This document shows positions 1-12,964 of a stretch of 64,000 bases of DNA, piece by piece (position 1 is the first letter of the stretch; the number at the start of each line of letters is the position of its first letter). The stretch is from Paraburkholderia sediminicola. Its GTDB lineage: Bacteria; Pseudomonadota; Gammaproteobacteria; Burkholderiales; Burkholderiaceae. Below the pieces are notes generated by a model. The model saw only the letters and a list, made by a program, of their open reading frames with translations, searched no databases and was not told the origin of the DNA. Where the stretch lies: contig NZ_CADIKC010000013.1 in the NCBI RefSeq assembly GCF_902859805.1, forward strand, positions 62,001-126,000, given 5' to 3'. Made by a program: the position numbers and the translations under genes.

Positions 1-4424
<4,424 letters not shown>

Positions 4425-4468
4425 CGCCTTCGCTGATCATCAGCACAGCAGACGTCACACTTAGCCGT

Positions 4469-4509
4469 ACCCGCCGCTCGACTACTCGATCATTCGACGC
4501 GCGGCGGGT
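4469..4509 (+). other. Inverted repeat between gltB and gltD
   Basis: A 9-bp perfect inverted repeat (ACCCGCCGC at 4469-4477 and GCGGCGGGT at 4501-4509) encloses a 23-nt loop in the 125-bp gltB-gltD gap. There is no T-tract, so it is not a standard terminator. It could be an mRNA stem that affects processing or the relative expression of the subunits; this is inference. Confidence 0.35.
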
Positions 4510-4549
4510 GTAGATCACCTCACCTGATACAGATAGAGAAGAGAACCAC

Positions 4550-6019
4550 ATGGGCAAGGCAACCGGTTTTCTCGAGTTCGAGCGCCGCCACGAGGCGTAC
4601 GAAGCTCCGCTCACGCGTGTGAAGCACTACAAGGAATTCGTCGCGGCACTGACTGACGACGAAGCCAAGATTCAAGGCGCACGTTGCATGGACTGCGGCA
4701 TCCCGTTCTGCAACAACGGCTGCCCGGTGAACAACATCATCCCGGACTTCAACGACCTGGTGTTCCATCAGGACTGGAAGACCGCGATCGAAGTGCTGCA
4801 CTCCACGAACAACTTCCCCGAGTTCACGGGCCGCATCTGCCCGGCGCCGTGCGAAGCGGCGTGCACGCTCGGCATCAACGACGACGCGGTCGGCATCAAG
4901 TCGATCGAACACGCGATCATCGACAAAGCGTGGGCCGAAGGATGGGTCGCGCCGCTGCCGCCGAAGCACAAGACCGGCAAGAAGGTCGCGGTAGTCGGAT
5001 CAGGCCCCGCCGGTTTGGCCGTCGCGCAGCAACTCGCGCGCGCGGGGCACGATGTCACTGTGTTCGAGAAGAACGACCGCATCGGTGGTTTGCTGCGTTA
5101 TGGTATTCCTGACTTCAAGCTGGAGAAGTGGCTGATCGACCGCCGCATGCGCCAGATGGAAGCCGAAGGCGTGACGTTCCGCGCCAACGTGTTCATCGGT
5201 AAGGCGGATTCGCTGCCGGCATACATCGGCAACACCGCGAAGGAAACCATCACGCCGGCCGAGCTGAAAGAGCAGTTCGACGCGGTCGTGATCGCCGGCG
5301 GTTCGGAAACGCCGCGCGATCTGCCGGTGCCGGGCCGCGAGCTGGAAGGCATTCACTACGCGATGGAATTCCTGCCGCAGCAGAACAAGGTCAACGCCGG
5401 CGACAAGGTCGCGAACCAGTTGCTCGCCAAAGGCAAGCACGTGGTCGTGATCGGTGGCGGCGATACGGGTTCGGACTGCGTCGGTACGTCGAACCGTCAT
5501 GGCGCGAAGAGCGTCACGCAATTCGAACTGCTGCCGCAACCGCCGGAAGAAGAGAACAAGCCGCTCGTGTGGCCGTACTGGCCGATCAAGCTGCGCACGT
5601 CGTCGTCGCATGACGAGGGCTGCTCGCGCGATTGGGCGGTGGCGACCAAGCGTCTCGAAGGCAAGAACGGCAAGGTCGAGAAGCTGATCGCCGCGCGCGT
5701 CGAATGGAAGGACGGCAAGATGCAGGAAGTGCCGAACTCGGAATTCGAAATGAAGGCCGATCTGGTGCTGCTGGCCATGGGCTTCACGCAACCGGTGTCG
5801 CCGGTGCTCGAAGCATTCGGTGTCGACAAGGACAACCGTGGCAACGTGCGTGCGTCGACTGAAGGCGACAAGGCGTATTACACGTCGGTGGACAAGGTCT
5901 TCACCGCGGGCGATATGCGCCGTGGCCAGTCACTGGTTGTGTGGGCGATCCGCGAAGGCCGTCAGTGCGCACGTTCGGTCGATGCGTTCCTGATGGGTCA
6001 TTCCGAACTGCCGCGCTAA
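4550..6019 (+). CDS. gltD: Glutamate synthase small subunit
   Basis: Small (beta) subunit of GOGAT, 489 aa, the normal length. It takes electrons from NADPH through FAD and passes them by 4Fe-4S clusters to GltB. The N-terminal part carries two cysteine groups (CMDCGIPFCNNGCP and CPAPCEAAC). A FAD-binding motif (GSGPAGLAVAQQLARAG) begins about residue 149, and an NAD(P)H-binding motif (VVIGGGDTGSDC) lies near residue 301. The ATG is preceded by the purine-rich sequence AGAGAAGAGAACC. It follows gltB and ends before a strong terminator, so gltBD form one unit. Confidence 0.97.
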   Translation: MGKATGFLEFERRHEAYEAPLTRVKHYKEFVAALTDDEAKIQGARCMDCGIPFCNNGCPVNNIIPDFNDLVFHQDWKTAIEVLHSTNNFPEFTGRICPAPCEAACTLGINDDAVGIKSIEHAIIDKAWAEGWVAPLPPKHKTGKKVAVVGSGPAGLAVAQQLARAGHDVTVFEKNDRIGGLLRYGIPDFKLEKWLIDRRMRQMEAEGVTFRANVFIGKADSLPAYIGNTAKETITPAELKEQFDAVVIAGGSETPRDLPVPGRELEGIHYAMEFLPQQNKVNAGDKVANQLLAKGKHVVVIGGGDTGSDCVGTSNRHGAKSVTQFELLPQPPEEENKPLVWPYWPIKLRTSSSHDEGCSRDWAVATKRLEGKNGKVEKLIAARVEWKDGKMQEVPNSEFEMKADLVLLAMGFTQPVSPVLEAFGVDKDNRGNVRASTEGDKAYYTSVDKVFTAGDMRRGQSLVVWAIREGRQCARSVDAFLMGHSELPR

Positions 6020-6110
6020 CGTAACGTCTCCGGCTGGTTTCCGCGTCTTCAACGCGCAAACCAGCCACTACTTGCAGGATGTGGTGGAGACGACAAAGCG
6101 GTAAAAACAA

Positions 6111-6143
6111 AGCCGGGCACCTGAGAGGGTGACCCGGCTTTTT
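6111..6143 (+). terminator. Bidirectional terminator gltD / dadA
   Basis: AGCCGGG and CCCGGCT form a GC-rich stem with an inner CACC/GGTG extension, followed on the + strand by five T and preceded by an A-rich stretch. It lies between the convergent gltD and the leftward dehydrogenase gene and can serve both. Confidence 0.85.
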
Positions 6144-6148
6144 AATTG

Positions 6149-7414
6149 TTACTTCCGATAGCGCGCCAACGTCAGCCCTTCCAGATCGATCTCCGGCGTG
6201 CGCTGCGTAATCAGATCCGCGACCACGCGGCCTGAGCCCATCGACATTGCCCAGCCCGTCGAGCCGTGCCCGAGATTCAGCCACAGATTGTCCACACCAG
6301 ATGGCCCGAGCAGCGGTGCGCCGTCGGGCGTCATTGGCCGGCGACCCACCCAAAAGTGTGCGGAGGTCGGATTGGCCGCATGCGGAAACCAGTCCTTGAG
6401 CACTTTCATCAGCGTCTGCAAGGCCTGCTCTCGCAAGGTCGTCTGGCGGTTGCCGAGCTCCGCGGTGCCGGCCACGCGCAGGTTGTTGCCAAAGCGCGTG
6501 ATCGCCGTCTTCAGTGACTCGTCCATCAGTGCCGCATGCGGGGCTTTTTCATCGTCGGTGACCGGCAGCGTCGCCGAATAGCCTTTGACCGGGTAGAGCG
6601 GCACCTTCACACCGAGCGGCGCGAGCAGTGCCGCACTGTCGACGCCTAGCGCCACCACGACCGCATCCGCTTGCAATGTCTCGCTACCGCGTTCGCTCTC
6701 GACATGCACCGCGCGCACCGTGCCGCCTCGCACATCGAGCGAACTGACCCGCGTGTCGAAGCGAAACTGCACGCCGTTGCGCTCGCAGATCGCGCGCAAC
6801 TCGCGGGTGAAGCGGGCGCAATCGCCGGCTTCGTCGTCGGGGAGATAGAGACCTGAGAGCGGCGTCTGACGTGCCCAGCGCAAACCCGGCTCGATCTCGA
6901 CGCACTGCGCTGCACTGACTTCACGATGCGCGATGCCCGCGTCGCGCAGGACCGCCAACGCCGGTTGCGCGAGCTCGACGTCGTACTCGCTGCGGAACAA
7001 TTGCAGATAGCCCTGGCTGCGGCCATAGTCGAACGGGTGACGGCCGCGGAATTCGTGCAGGCACTCGCGGCTGTAATAAGCGATGCGCTGCATGCGCTGC
7101 TTGTTGACGCGAAACCGTTCGAGGTCGCATTCACGCAGCCAGCGCGCGATCCAACGCCATTGAGCCGGATCCAGGGTGGGGCGGAAAATCAGCGGCGAGG
7201 CGGGCTCGAAGAGATACTTGAGAATCTTCGCCGGCATGCCGGGCGCAGCCCACGGTGTTACATAGCCCGGCGCGATCACGCCGGCATTGCCGAAGCTGGT
7301 GGAGAGCGCGACGTCCGGCTCGCGCTCGATCACGGTGACGTCGCAGCCTTGCTGGCGCAGATAAAACGCGGTGGCGACGCCAATGACGCCGCCGCCCAGA
7401 ACAATCGTTTTCAT
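6149..7414 (-). CDS. dadA: D-amino acid dehydrogenase (DadA family)
   Basis: FAD-dependent D-amino acid dehydrogenase of 421 aa, which oxidatively deaminates D-amino acids to 2-oxo acids and feeds electrons to the respiratory chain at the inner membrane. The dinucleotide-binding motif GGGVIG is at residues 7-12. The DadA-typical segments STSFGNAGVIAPGYVTPW and, near the C-terminus, GRRPMTPDGAPLLG and NLGHGSTGWAMSMGSG are present. The frame is open 72 bp further upstream, but the Met at 7414 places the FAD motif at the usual position and falls just after the stop of the upstream transporter gene. The two genes are 17 bp apart and probably cotranscribed. The exact substrate is not shown by the sequence. 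Confidence 0.9.
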   Translation of the reverse strand: MKTIVLGGGVIGVATAFYLRQQGCDVTVIEREPDVALSTSFGNAGVIAPGYVTPWAAPGMPAKILKYLFEPASPLIFRPTLDPAQWRWIARWLRECDLERFRVNKQRMQRIAYYSRECLHEFRGRHPFDYGRSQGYLQLFRSEYDVELAQPALAVLRDAGIAHREVSAAQCVEIEPGLRWARQTPLSGLYLPDDEAGDCARFTRELRAICERNGVQFRFDTRVSSLDVRGGTVRAVHVESERGSETLQADAVVVALGVDSAALLAPLGVKVPLYPVKGYSATLPVTDDEKAPHAALMDESLKTAITRFGNNLRVAGTAELGNRQTTLREQALQTLMKVLKDWFPHAANPTSAHFWVGRRPMTPDGAPLLGPSGVDNLWLNLGHGSTGWAMSMGSGRVVADLITQRTPEIDLEGLTLARYRK

Positions 7415-7431
7415 GGTTGTGTACAGCGATT

Positions 7432-8691
7432 TCAGGCGGCAGGGCTGGTCGCGCCGAGCACTTTGCCCTTGGTTTCCGGCAGACACACCGCGGCGACAAT
7501 CACCAGCAGATAGCCCGAACCGGCGACGATACCCATCGCCTTAACAAGCGTCATGGTTTGCGACAGTGTACCCACCAGGATCGGAAAGAACGAGCCGAGA
7601 CCGCGGCCCAGGTTGTAGCAGAAGCCTTGGCCCGAGCCGCGGATCGCATTCGGATAGAGCTCCGACAAATACGCACCAACGCCCGCGAAAATTCCTTGCA
7701 CGACGATACCGAGCGGGAAGCCGAGCGCGAGCATCATGCCGTCGGTGATCGGCAGCATTGTGTAGACCATGCCGAGCACGAACGAGCCGATCGCGAACAG
7801 CACGAACGACGCGCGCCGGCCGATCTTGTCGCACAGAATCGCCCCGACGATATAGCCGGTGAACGAGCCGACGATCAGCACGATCAGATAGCCGCTGGTA
7901 TTGAAGACCGACAGATGGCGCACGGTTTTCAGATAGGTCGGCAGCCAGGTGGTGATCGCGTAGTAGCCGCCGAGCATGCCGGTGCACAGCACGCTGCCGA
8001 GCAGGGTGGTTTTGAGGTGAGGGACGGAGAAGATCTGGAGGAAGTGCGAGGTATCGAAACCGCTGTCGCGCGCGCGGCGTGTTTCGAGAAAGATGTCAGG
8101 ATCGCTGACATTGCGGCGAATGTAGAAGATCCACAACGCCGGCAACAGGCCGATCCAGAAGCAGGCGCGCCATGCGACCTGTTCCGGCAGCAGCGCGAAG
8201 AACGCCCAATAGATGATGGCCGCCGCGGCCCAGCCCACGGACCAGCTGCTCTGCACGGTGCCGACAGCTTTCGCGCGATGTTGAGGTGAACGGATGGTTT
8301 CAGCCATCATGATCGTCACGACCGACCATTCGCCGCCGAAGCCGATGCCTTGCAGCGTGCGGGTGGTCAGCAACTGCCAGAACGAGTGGGTGAAGCCTGA
8401 CAGGCAGGTGAAGATCGCAAAGGTGGCAATGGTCCACTGGAGCACACGGACGCGTCCGTAGCGGTCGGCCAGAATGCCGGCGAGCCAGCCGCCGATCGCC
8501 GACGAAATCAGCGAACTGGTCGCGATCATGCCGGCTTCGCTTTTGGTCATGCCCCACGTTGCGATCAGCGTCGGGATAAGGAATGAGTAGATCATGAAGT
8601 CGAACGCGTCGACTGCGTAGCCGCCGAAGCCAGCGTAGAGGGTGCGGCGTTCGCGCTGGGTCAGTTCGGTGAACCATTGGAGAGAGGGCAT
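7432..8691 (-). CDS. MFS transporter
   Basis: Inner-membrane major facilitator of 419 aa with about 12 predicted membrane segments. The MFS signature between TM2 and TM3 is visible (GILADRYGRVRVL), and a related GxxxDkiGRR motif occurs in the second half (CDKIGRRASFV). The family resembles the sialate, aromatic-acid or lactate:H+ symporters (WGMTKSEAGMIATSSLISSA, GFGGEWSVVTIMMAE). The dehydrogenase gene follows after 17 bp, so uptake of an amino acid or small organic acid for that enzyme is a reasonable inference. The substrate is unknown. Confidence 0.88.
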   Translation of the reverse strand: MPSLQWFTELTQRERRTLYAGFGGYAVDAFDFMIYSFLIPTLIATWGMTKSEAGMIATSSLISSAIGGWLAGILADRYGRVRVLQWTIATFAIFTCLSGFTHSFWQLLTTRTLQGIGFGGEWSVVTIMMAETIRSPQHRAKAVGTVQSSWSVGWAAAAIIYWAFFALLPEQVAWRACFWIGLLPALWIFYIRRNVSDPDIFLETRRARDSGFDTSHFLQIFSVPHLKTTLLGSVLCTGMLGGYYAITTWLPTYLKTVRHLSVFNTSGYLIVLIVGSFTGYIVGAILCDKIGRRASFVLFAIGSFVLGMVYTMLPITDGMMLALGFPLGIVVQGIFAGVGAYLSELYPNAIRGSGQGFCYNLGRGLGSFFPILVGTLSQTMTLVKAMGIVAGSGYLLVIVAAVCLPETKGKVLGATSPAA

Positions 8692-8934
8692 GTTTTTTTG
8701 TGTTCTCCAGGCGGTTTTTGCCTTCCGGCGGCTTGATCGGGGGTTTTTTGTATTCTAAGGGGATGAGGTGTTGTGCGGCCAGTTGTGGTCAAAAATGGCG
8801 ATGGAGTAAGCAATTTCATTCCGGTTCATTACCAACTACTACGAAGTAACCCGAAAAAAATTATTCGCCGTTAAACTGCGCCGGCAGCACTCAAGCTGGG
8901 AAAGTCCTATTCACGTCCGCACCCGTCATCCTTA

Positions 8935-9861
8935 ATGTACGCAACCGCAAAAACCTGCTCGCCATCCCGTCGCTCCGCGAGTATGCCTTTGCGGGCTTAT
9001 CAATCGCGCCGCGCATTCCTGAAATCTTCGGCAAGCGTGTTGCTGCTCTCCGGCATGGGCAGTTCGCTGCTGTCGGCTTGCGGGGGCGGAAATCTGGACG
9101 CCGATCAGCCGGAAACACCGCGCCTCGCCTCGGTAAGTAACTTCCGCGATGTGGCGGGCGCGGCTGCCGGCTATCCCACGGTTGACGGCAAACAGATGCG
9201 CCGCGGCGCTTTTTACCGCGCGAACACGCTGACCTTGAGCGCCGCCGACACGATCACGATCGACAAACTCGGCATCGCCTCGGTCTACGATCTGCGCACG
9301 CCCGGCGAAATCGCGCGTACCGCGGATATCCTGCCGGCCGGCGCGACATCGCAAGCGCTCGACGTGCTGGGTGTCAGCGACTTTGTCGCGCCAACCTTCG
9401 ATACGGCAGCTGCCGCCGTCGCTTTCATGGAGGCTGAGGCGCGCGCCTATGTCACCGGCGCCGCCCAGCGAGTCGGCTACGGCGAGCTCCTCACGCGACT
9501 CGCCAACGGCGCCGGCGCGCAACTTTTTCATTCCAATGCGGGTAAGGATCGCGCCGGTTGGGTTGCGGCTCTCCTGCTCAGCATTGCCAACGTGCCGCTC
9601 GACGTCATCATGCAGGACTATCTGCTGAGCAACGTCTATCTGGCCCAGTCGATCGCGGCGCAGACCGAGACGATACGCGCGCAAAGCGGCGACCTGGTCG
9701 CTGCGAGCGAGTCGCCTCTGCTCACTGTCCAGGACAATTATCTGCAAGCGGGGTTCGACCAGGTGCAGGCGAGCTACGGCACGATGGCGAGCTATCTGAC
9801 ACAAGGCCTCGGCCTGTCTCAAGCGACCATTGACGCGTTGCACGACCGCCTCGTCGTCTGA
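8935..9861 (+). CDS. Tat-exported lipoprotein with tyrosine/dual-specificity phosphatase fold, catalytic Cys replaced by Ser
   Basis: Protein of 308 aa. The N-terminus has a canonical twin-arginine motif (SRRAFLK, residues 24-30), a hydrophobic stretch and a lipobox LLSAC (Cys49), so it should be exported folded by Tat and lipidated. The rest matches the bacterial atypical Tyr-phosphatase family (NFRDVAG about residue 68, RRGAFYRA, VYDLRTPGEI, then the P-loop). The P-loop reads HSNAGKDRAGW with H199, Ser200 and Arg206; the family consensus is HCxxGKDRTG, so the nucleophilic Cys is Ser (codon TCC at 9532-9534). By known phosphatase chemistry this should abolish or strongly reduce phosphatase activity. 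An alternative start at 8983 would give a shorter n-region for the Tat signal; neither start has a strong ribosome-binding site. It stands alone, divergent from the MFS gene. Confidence 0.85.
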   Translation: MYATAKTCSPSRRSASMPLRAYQSRRAFLKSSASVLLLSGMGSSLLSACGGGNLDADQPETPRLASVSNFRDVAGAAAGYPTVDGKQMRRGAFYRANTLTLSAADTITIDKLGIASVYDLRTPGEIARTADILPAGATSQALDVLGVSDFVAPTFDTAAAAVAFMEAEARAYVTGAAQRVGYGELLTRLANGAGAQLFHSNAGKDRAGWVAALLLSIANVPLDVIMQDYLLSNVYLAQSIAAQTETIRAQSGDLVAASESPLLTVQDNYLQAGFDQVQASYGTMASYLTQGLGLSQATIDALHDRLVV

Positions 9862-9930
9862 CTCGCGCTCACCGCGCCTGGTGCGCTGGTACGCCTGTTA
9901 TTGCGCGGACCACACCGGCAGGTACAAACG

Positions 9931-9962
9931 AAAAAAAGTCCGCCCCAAATAAGCGGGCGGAC
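9931..9962 (-). terminator. Terminator of the histidine-kinase/regulator pair
   Basis: GTCCGCCC (9938-9945) pairs with GGGCGGAC (9955-9962). On the minus strand the stem is followed by seven T. It lies downstream of the leftward histidine kinase gene. Confidence 0.8.
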
Positions 9963-10083
9963 AGAGAAGGGCGGCATCGAGGTTGCCGGGGGCGACTATA
10001 AGGCCGCAACCATCACGAAAGGCCATCTGGTAAGGGCGCGTAAGTGCCCATGCTCAACGCCGCTACACCCTTCCCGATCATCC

Positions 10084-11355
10084 TTACGCGTGTGCCGGCC
10101 CAACCGGCAATTCGATCCGTACTTCCAGGCCGCCTTGCACGTGATTGCGCACATGGCAGCGTCCGCCGCGATCGTGCGCGAGGCGCGCGACAATCGCGAG
10201 CCCCAGGCCGCAATGACCTTCGCCTCCACGGGCGGCGTCGAGCCGCACGAACGGTTTCATCGCCGCCGCGATGCGGTCGTCGGGAATGCCTGGGCCGTGG
10301 TCGCGCACGCTGATGACCCAACGGCTGTCATCGCGCGCCGTGGCGATATCCACCGGCGGTGAGCCGTGCTCGAGCGCGTTGTCGACAAGGTTCGTGACCA
10401 GCCGGTCGAGCAAGGTGCGCGGCAGCGTGAACGACGAACCGGCGCGCAGATCGAGCGTGAAGAGCGGTGTCTCGGCGCTGTCGCCGGCGGAAAACTGTTC
10501 CTGCAGGAATTCGTCGACTTCGACTGGCGGGCCGGTGTCGGCGGACTGGCCCGCAAACTCCAGAAACTGCTGGACGATGTTGGTCAGCGAGTCGACGTCG
10601 CGGATCAGGCCGGCCCGTTCGCTTTCCGCAACCAGGACGCTCGCACGCAGCTTGAGCCGCGTGAGCGGCGCTTTCAGGTCGTGCGCGACGCCGGCCAGCA
10701 TCACCGCCTGGTCGTCTCCGGCCTCGTTCAGGCGCCGCATCATGTCGTTGAAGGAGCCGATCAGATCGCGTAGTTCGCGCGGGCCTTGAACGGTCACGGG
10801 CTCCGGCCGGCCGCCCGAACCGAACTCGCGGGCGGCATCGGCCACGCGCGACAGCGGTCGCTGCATCTGCCAGACCGCGAACAGCGACAGAATCAGCGCG
10901 GCCGCCAGCATCGAGACGGATTCGATCACGAAGCGCGGGCGCGGCGGCACGTCTACCGGCACGACAACCCAGTTCGATTTGCCGGGGAACAGCACCCATA
11001 GCTGCGGCGGGCGCAGGTCGTCGACGGCGATCTGCGTGCCGGGCGGCAGGTTCTCGCGCAAGTGCCGGCTCAATTCGACCAGCGGACGCTGATCCGGCGT
11101 GCGCAGGTGGACGCTCGACGGCATGTTCCAGGTGGGCACGAGGTGCACCCGCATGGCTGGCGCGAGCGCGGCGCCCTTCATTGGCTCGCCGTTGATGGCC
11201 TGCAGCACGAGCAGAATGCCGCGTGCGAAGCCGTCGATTTCGTGGCGCGGCGGCTGCATTACCACCAGTACGAACCACCCGGCCTGAATTGCGAACAACA
11301 CCGCTGCCGACAATAACGCCATTCTGCCGAACAGCGTGTTCAGCGGGTTTCTCAT
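10084..11355 (-). CDS. Sensor histidine kinase, EnvZ-type
   Basis: Inner-membrane sensor kinase of 423 aa. TM1 lies about residues 9-33, a periplasmic sensor region follows to about 145, then TM2 and a HAMP linker (QRPLSRVADAAREFGSGG). The dimerisation box is AGVAHDLKAPLTRLKLR with phospho-acceptor His225. The ATPase boxes are N (NLVDNALEHG), G1 (RDHGPGIPDD) and G2 (GHCGLGLAI). Its start overlaps the stop of the regulator gene by 4 bp, so the two are translationally coupled and form a two-component pair. The signal is unknown; the Lys in HDLKAP in place of the common Arg-Thr is a small departure from EnvZ. Confidence 0.92.
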   Translation of the reverse strand: MRNPLNTLFGRMALLSAAVLFAIQAGWFVLVVMQPPRHEIDGFARGILLVLQAINGEPMKGAALAPAMRVHLVPTWNMPSSVHLRTPDQRPLVELSRHLRENLPPGTQIAVDDLRPPQLWVLFPGKSNWVVVPVDVPPRPRFVIESVSMLAAALILSLFAVWQMQRPLSRVADAAREFGSGGRPEPVTVQGPRELRDLIGSFNDMMRRLNEAGDDQAVMLAGVAHDLKAPLTRLKLRASVLVAESERAGLIRDVDSLTNIVQQFLEFAGQSADTGPPVEVDEFLQEQFSAGDSAETPLFTLDLRAGSSFTLPRTLLDRLVTNLVDNALEHGSPPVDIATARDDSRWVISVRDHGPGIPDDRIAAAMKPFVRLDAARGGEGHCGLGLAIVARLAHDRGGRCHVRNHVQGGLEVRIELPVGPAHA

Positions 11356-12092
11356 GCGCTTGAGGCAGCCTCGTCGGCGAACGGTGTGCCGTCGGCGTCG
11401 GGCACGAATACGTAGCCCTTGCCGCGCACAGTCTGCACGTAGCAGGGATTGGACGGGTCGTCTTCGATCACGCGGCGCAGGCGCCAGATCGGCACGTCGA
11501 GGCTGCGATCGCGAAAGGCGAGATTGTCGCGATGCACGAGATCGTGGATCAGCACGCGCGACAGCACTTTGTACGGATTGTTGACGAAAATCTTTAGCAG
11601 GGCGAACTCGCTGTCGCGCAGCGGCAGCTTCGAGTCGTCGCGCGACAGTGCGCGCGTGGCGAAGTCGAGTTCGAACGGCCCGAAGCGATATGGCTTGCGG
11701 GCTTCCGGCGCGCTCGTGGTGGACGGCCCGCGGCGGCGCAGCACCGTATGGATACGCGCGAGCAGTTCGCGTGGGTCGAACGGCTTGGTCAGGTAGTCGT
11801 CCGCACCGAGCGAAAGCCCGACGATGCGGTCGGCCACCGTACCGCGCGCCGTCACGAAAATCACCGGAATGTCGTCGCCGGCGGCACGCAGCGCGGTGAG
11901 CGCGCGTAAGCCGTCGGTGTTCGGCATCATGATGTCGAGCACGACGACCGACGGCCGTTCACGTTCGAGCCGGCGTTGCAAATGGGTGCCGTCATGCAGC
12001 ACTGACGCGTCGAAGCCGTTCGTCTGCAGAAACTTGCAAAGCAGATCGCGCACTACCGGGTCGTCGTCGACGATAAGGACCTGTGGATTCAT
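11352..12092 (-). CDS. Response regulator, OmpR/PhoB family
   Basis: DNA-binding response regulator of 246 aa. The receiver domain carries the acidic pocket D9-D10-D11, phospho-acceptor D53 in VVLDIMMPNTDG and the conserved Lys in YLTKPFDPRELLARI. The C-terminal winged helix of the OmpR type ends in RLRRVIEDDPSNPCYV and GKGYVFVPD. It is the first gene of the pair with the kinase (4-bp overlap). It is very similar to the orphan regulator at 14582-15322, with the same length and the same Asp position. Confidence 0.93.
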   Translation of the reverse strand: MNPQVLIVDDDPVVRDLLCKFLQTNGFDASVLHDGTHLQRRLERERPSVVVLDIMMPNTDGLRALTALRAAGDDIPVIFVTARGTVADRIVGLSLGADDYLTKPFDPRELLARIHTVLRRRGPSTTSAPEARKPYRFGPFELDFATRALSRDDSKLPLRDSEFALLKIFVNNPYKVLSRVLIHDLVHRDNLAFRDRSLDVPIWRLRRVIEDDPSNPCYVQTVRGKGYVFVPDADGTPFADEAASSA

Positions 12093-12565
12093 AACGAAAT
12101 TTTAGACTGGCACGCGCGGCGCGCGATCGACTGTTTTCTTACCAATGCTTACCCAGGCCCGCGCCGTGCCCGCCGGTCCGGGCGTGAGGCCCGCCACCAA
12201 AGGCTCACGGCATATTTCACGGCCGCCCTATCCAACAACGCGCCGGCAATGCACCGGCAACGCGCCGGCAACCCAACCGTAAGGCGTTGGCCCATCTGCC
12301 CATGCGCAGCGCGGCGTGGAACTCATTTTGCACCGCTTGAATTTCTTCGGGGAAAGAATCTGTGCGCAATTGCTACTGACGGCAAGGGGGCGCAACGGGT
12401 CGTAAGAACCGTGGAAAAGCGCGCGTTCCTTCGCGCATCGCCACTACGTGCGCGGCGAGATGATTCGTCGTGCAGTACGTTGCGCCGCATGCCGAAAACA
12501 GCCTAACGCCTTGGGCCCACGGCAGGCGGCGTGAAATCGAAACCTAGCGCCACGCGAGGCTCATC
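12093..12565 (+). other. 473-bp intergenic region with divergent control functions
   Basis: Separates the leftward regulator from the rightward small-protein genes, so it must hold the promoter of the two-component operon. I see no convincing -35/-10 pair. It contains three consecutive 11-bp repeats at 12239-12271. Short open frames here have arginine-rich composition typical of non-coding GC-rich DNA. Confidence 0.5.
12239..12271 (+). repeat. Three tandem 11-bp repeats
   Basis: CGCGCCGGCAA, TGCACCGGCAA and CGCGCCGGCAA follow each other without gaps. Units 1 and 3 are identical and unit 2 differs at two positions. The function is unknown and the array may be simple slippage. Confidence 0.6.
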
Positions 12566-12748
12566 ATGACCGTTCATAGCAATCTCAGCTCAACCCGCTT
12601 TTCTTCGCTCGCGCCCACGCCGCCAGCGGAAAAACCCGCAGCCCCGACCAACTCGCTGGCCACGCCGCAGACCAGGGAAGCCGCTAGCGAGGCGCCTCCT
12701 TCGCTGCCGGCGGGGCTGGTCGGGCATCACGTCAACACGACTGCTTGA
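12566..12748 (+). CDS. Small hypothetical protein (60 aa)
   Basis: Unrecognised 60-aa protein rich in Pro, Ala, Ser and Thr, with no signal peptide or membrane segment and a C-terminal GLVGHHVNTTA. The ATG has a modest purine-rich upstream sequence (GCGAGG). The next gene begins 15 bp after its stop, which supports real translation as the first gene of a small set. The function cannot be stated. Confidence 0.5.
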   Translation: MTVHSNLSSTRFSSLAPTPPAEKPAAPTNSLATPQTREAASEAPPSLPAGLVGHHVNTTA

Positions 12749-12763
12749 CGCACCGAGGCCCGT

Positions 12764-12961
12764 GTGTCGACCTCGAGCATTCCTGAGCGTTTCATCCGTG
12801 TCGCTGCGTGGTTGACGCTGGGCGCGGCGCTGCTGCCACTCGGTGGCTGCGCCGTCGCCGCGCTGCCGTGCCGCCTGACGTCGGCCACACTGAAAATCAT
12901 CCCGGTCGTCGGCCATGCCGCGGCCACCCCGTTCGACATGTGTTCATCCGCGATCGACTGA
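12764..12961 (+). CDS. Small putative lipoprotein (65 aa)
   Basis: A 65-aa protein starting at GTG, with a short charged n-region, a hydrophobic segment and a lipobox LGGC (Cys29). The mature part is about 37 residues and contains two further Cys. It resembles a family of short proteobacterial lipoproteins of unknown function (possibly DUF6726, from memory, not checked). It lies 15 bp after the preceding small gene and 3 bp before the next, so the three are probably cotranscribed. Confidence 0.65.
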   Translation: MSTSSIPERFIRVAAWLTLGAALLPLGGCAVAALPCRLTSATLKIIPVVGHAAATPFDMCSSAID

Positions 12962-12964
12962 ATC

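Noticed and set aside
7417..8289. Long plus-strand open frame opposite the MFS transporter gene
   Set aside because: Composition rich in Arg, Glu, His and Asp typical of antisense frames in GC-rich genes; the minus strand carries a clear MFS protein.
8932..9843. 303-codon minus-strand frame opposite the phosphatase-like lipoprotein
   Set aside because: No signal or domain pattern; the plus strand has Tat motif, lipobox and phosphatase motifs.
12249..12506. 85-codon plus-strand frame in the intergenic region
   Set aside because: Arg-rich, begins in the 11-bp repeat, no ribosome-binding site or domain.
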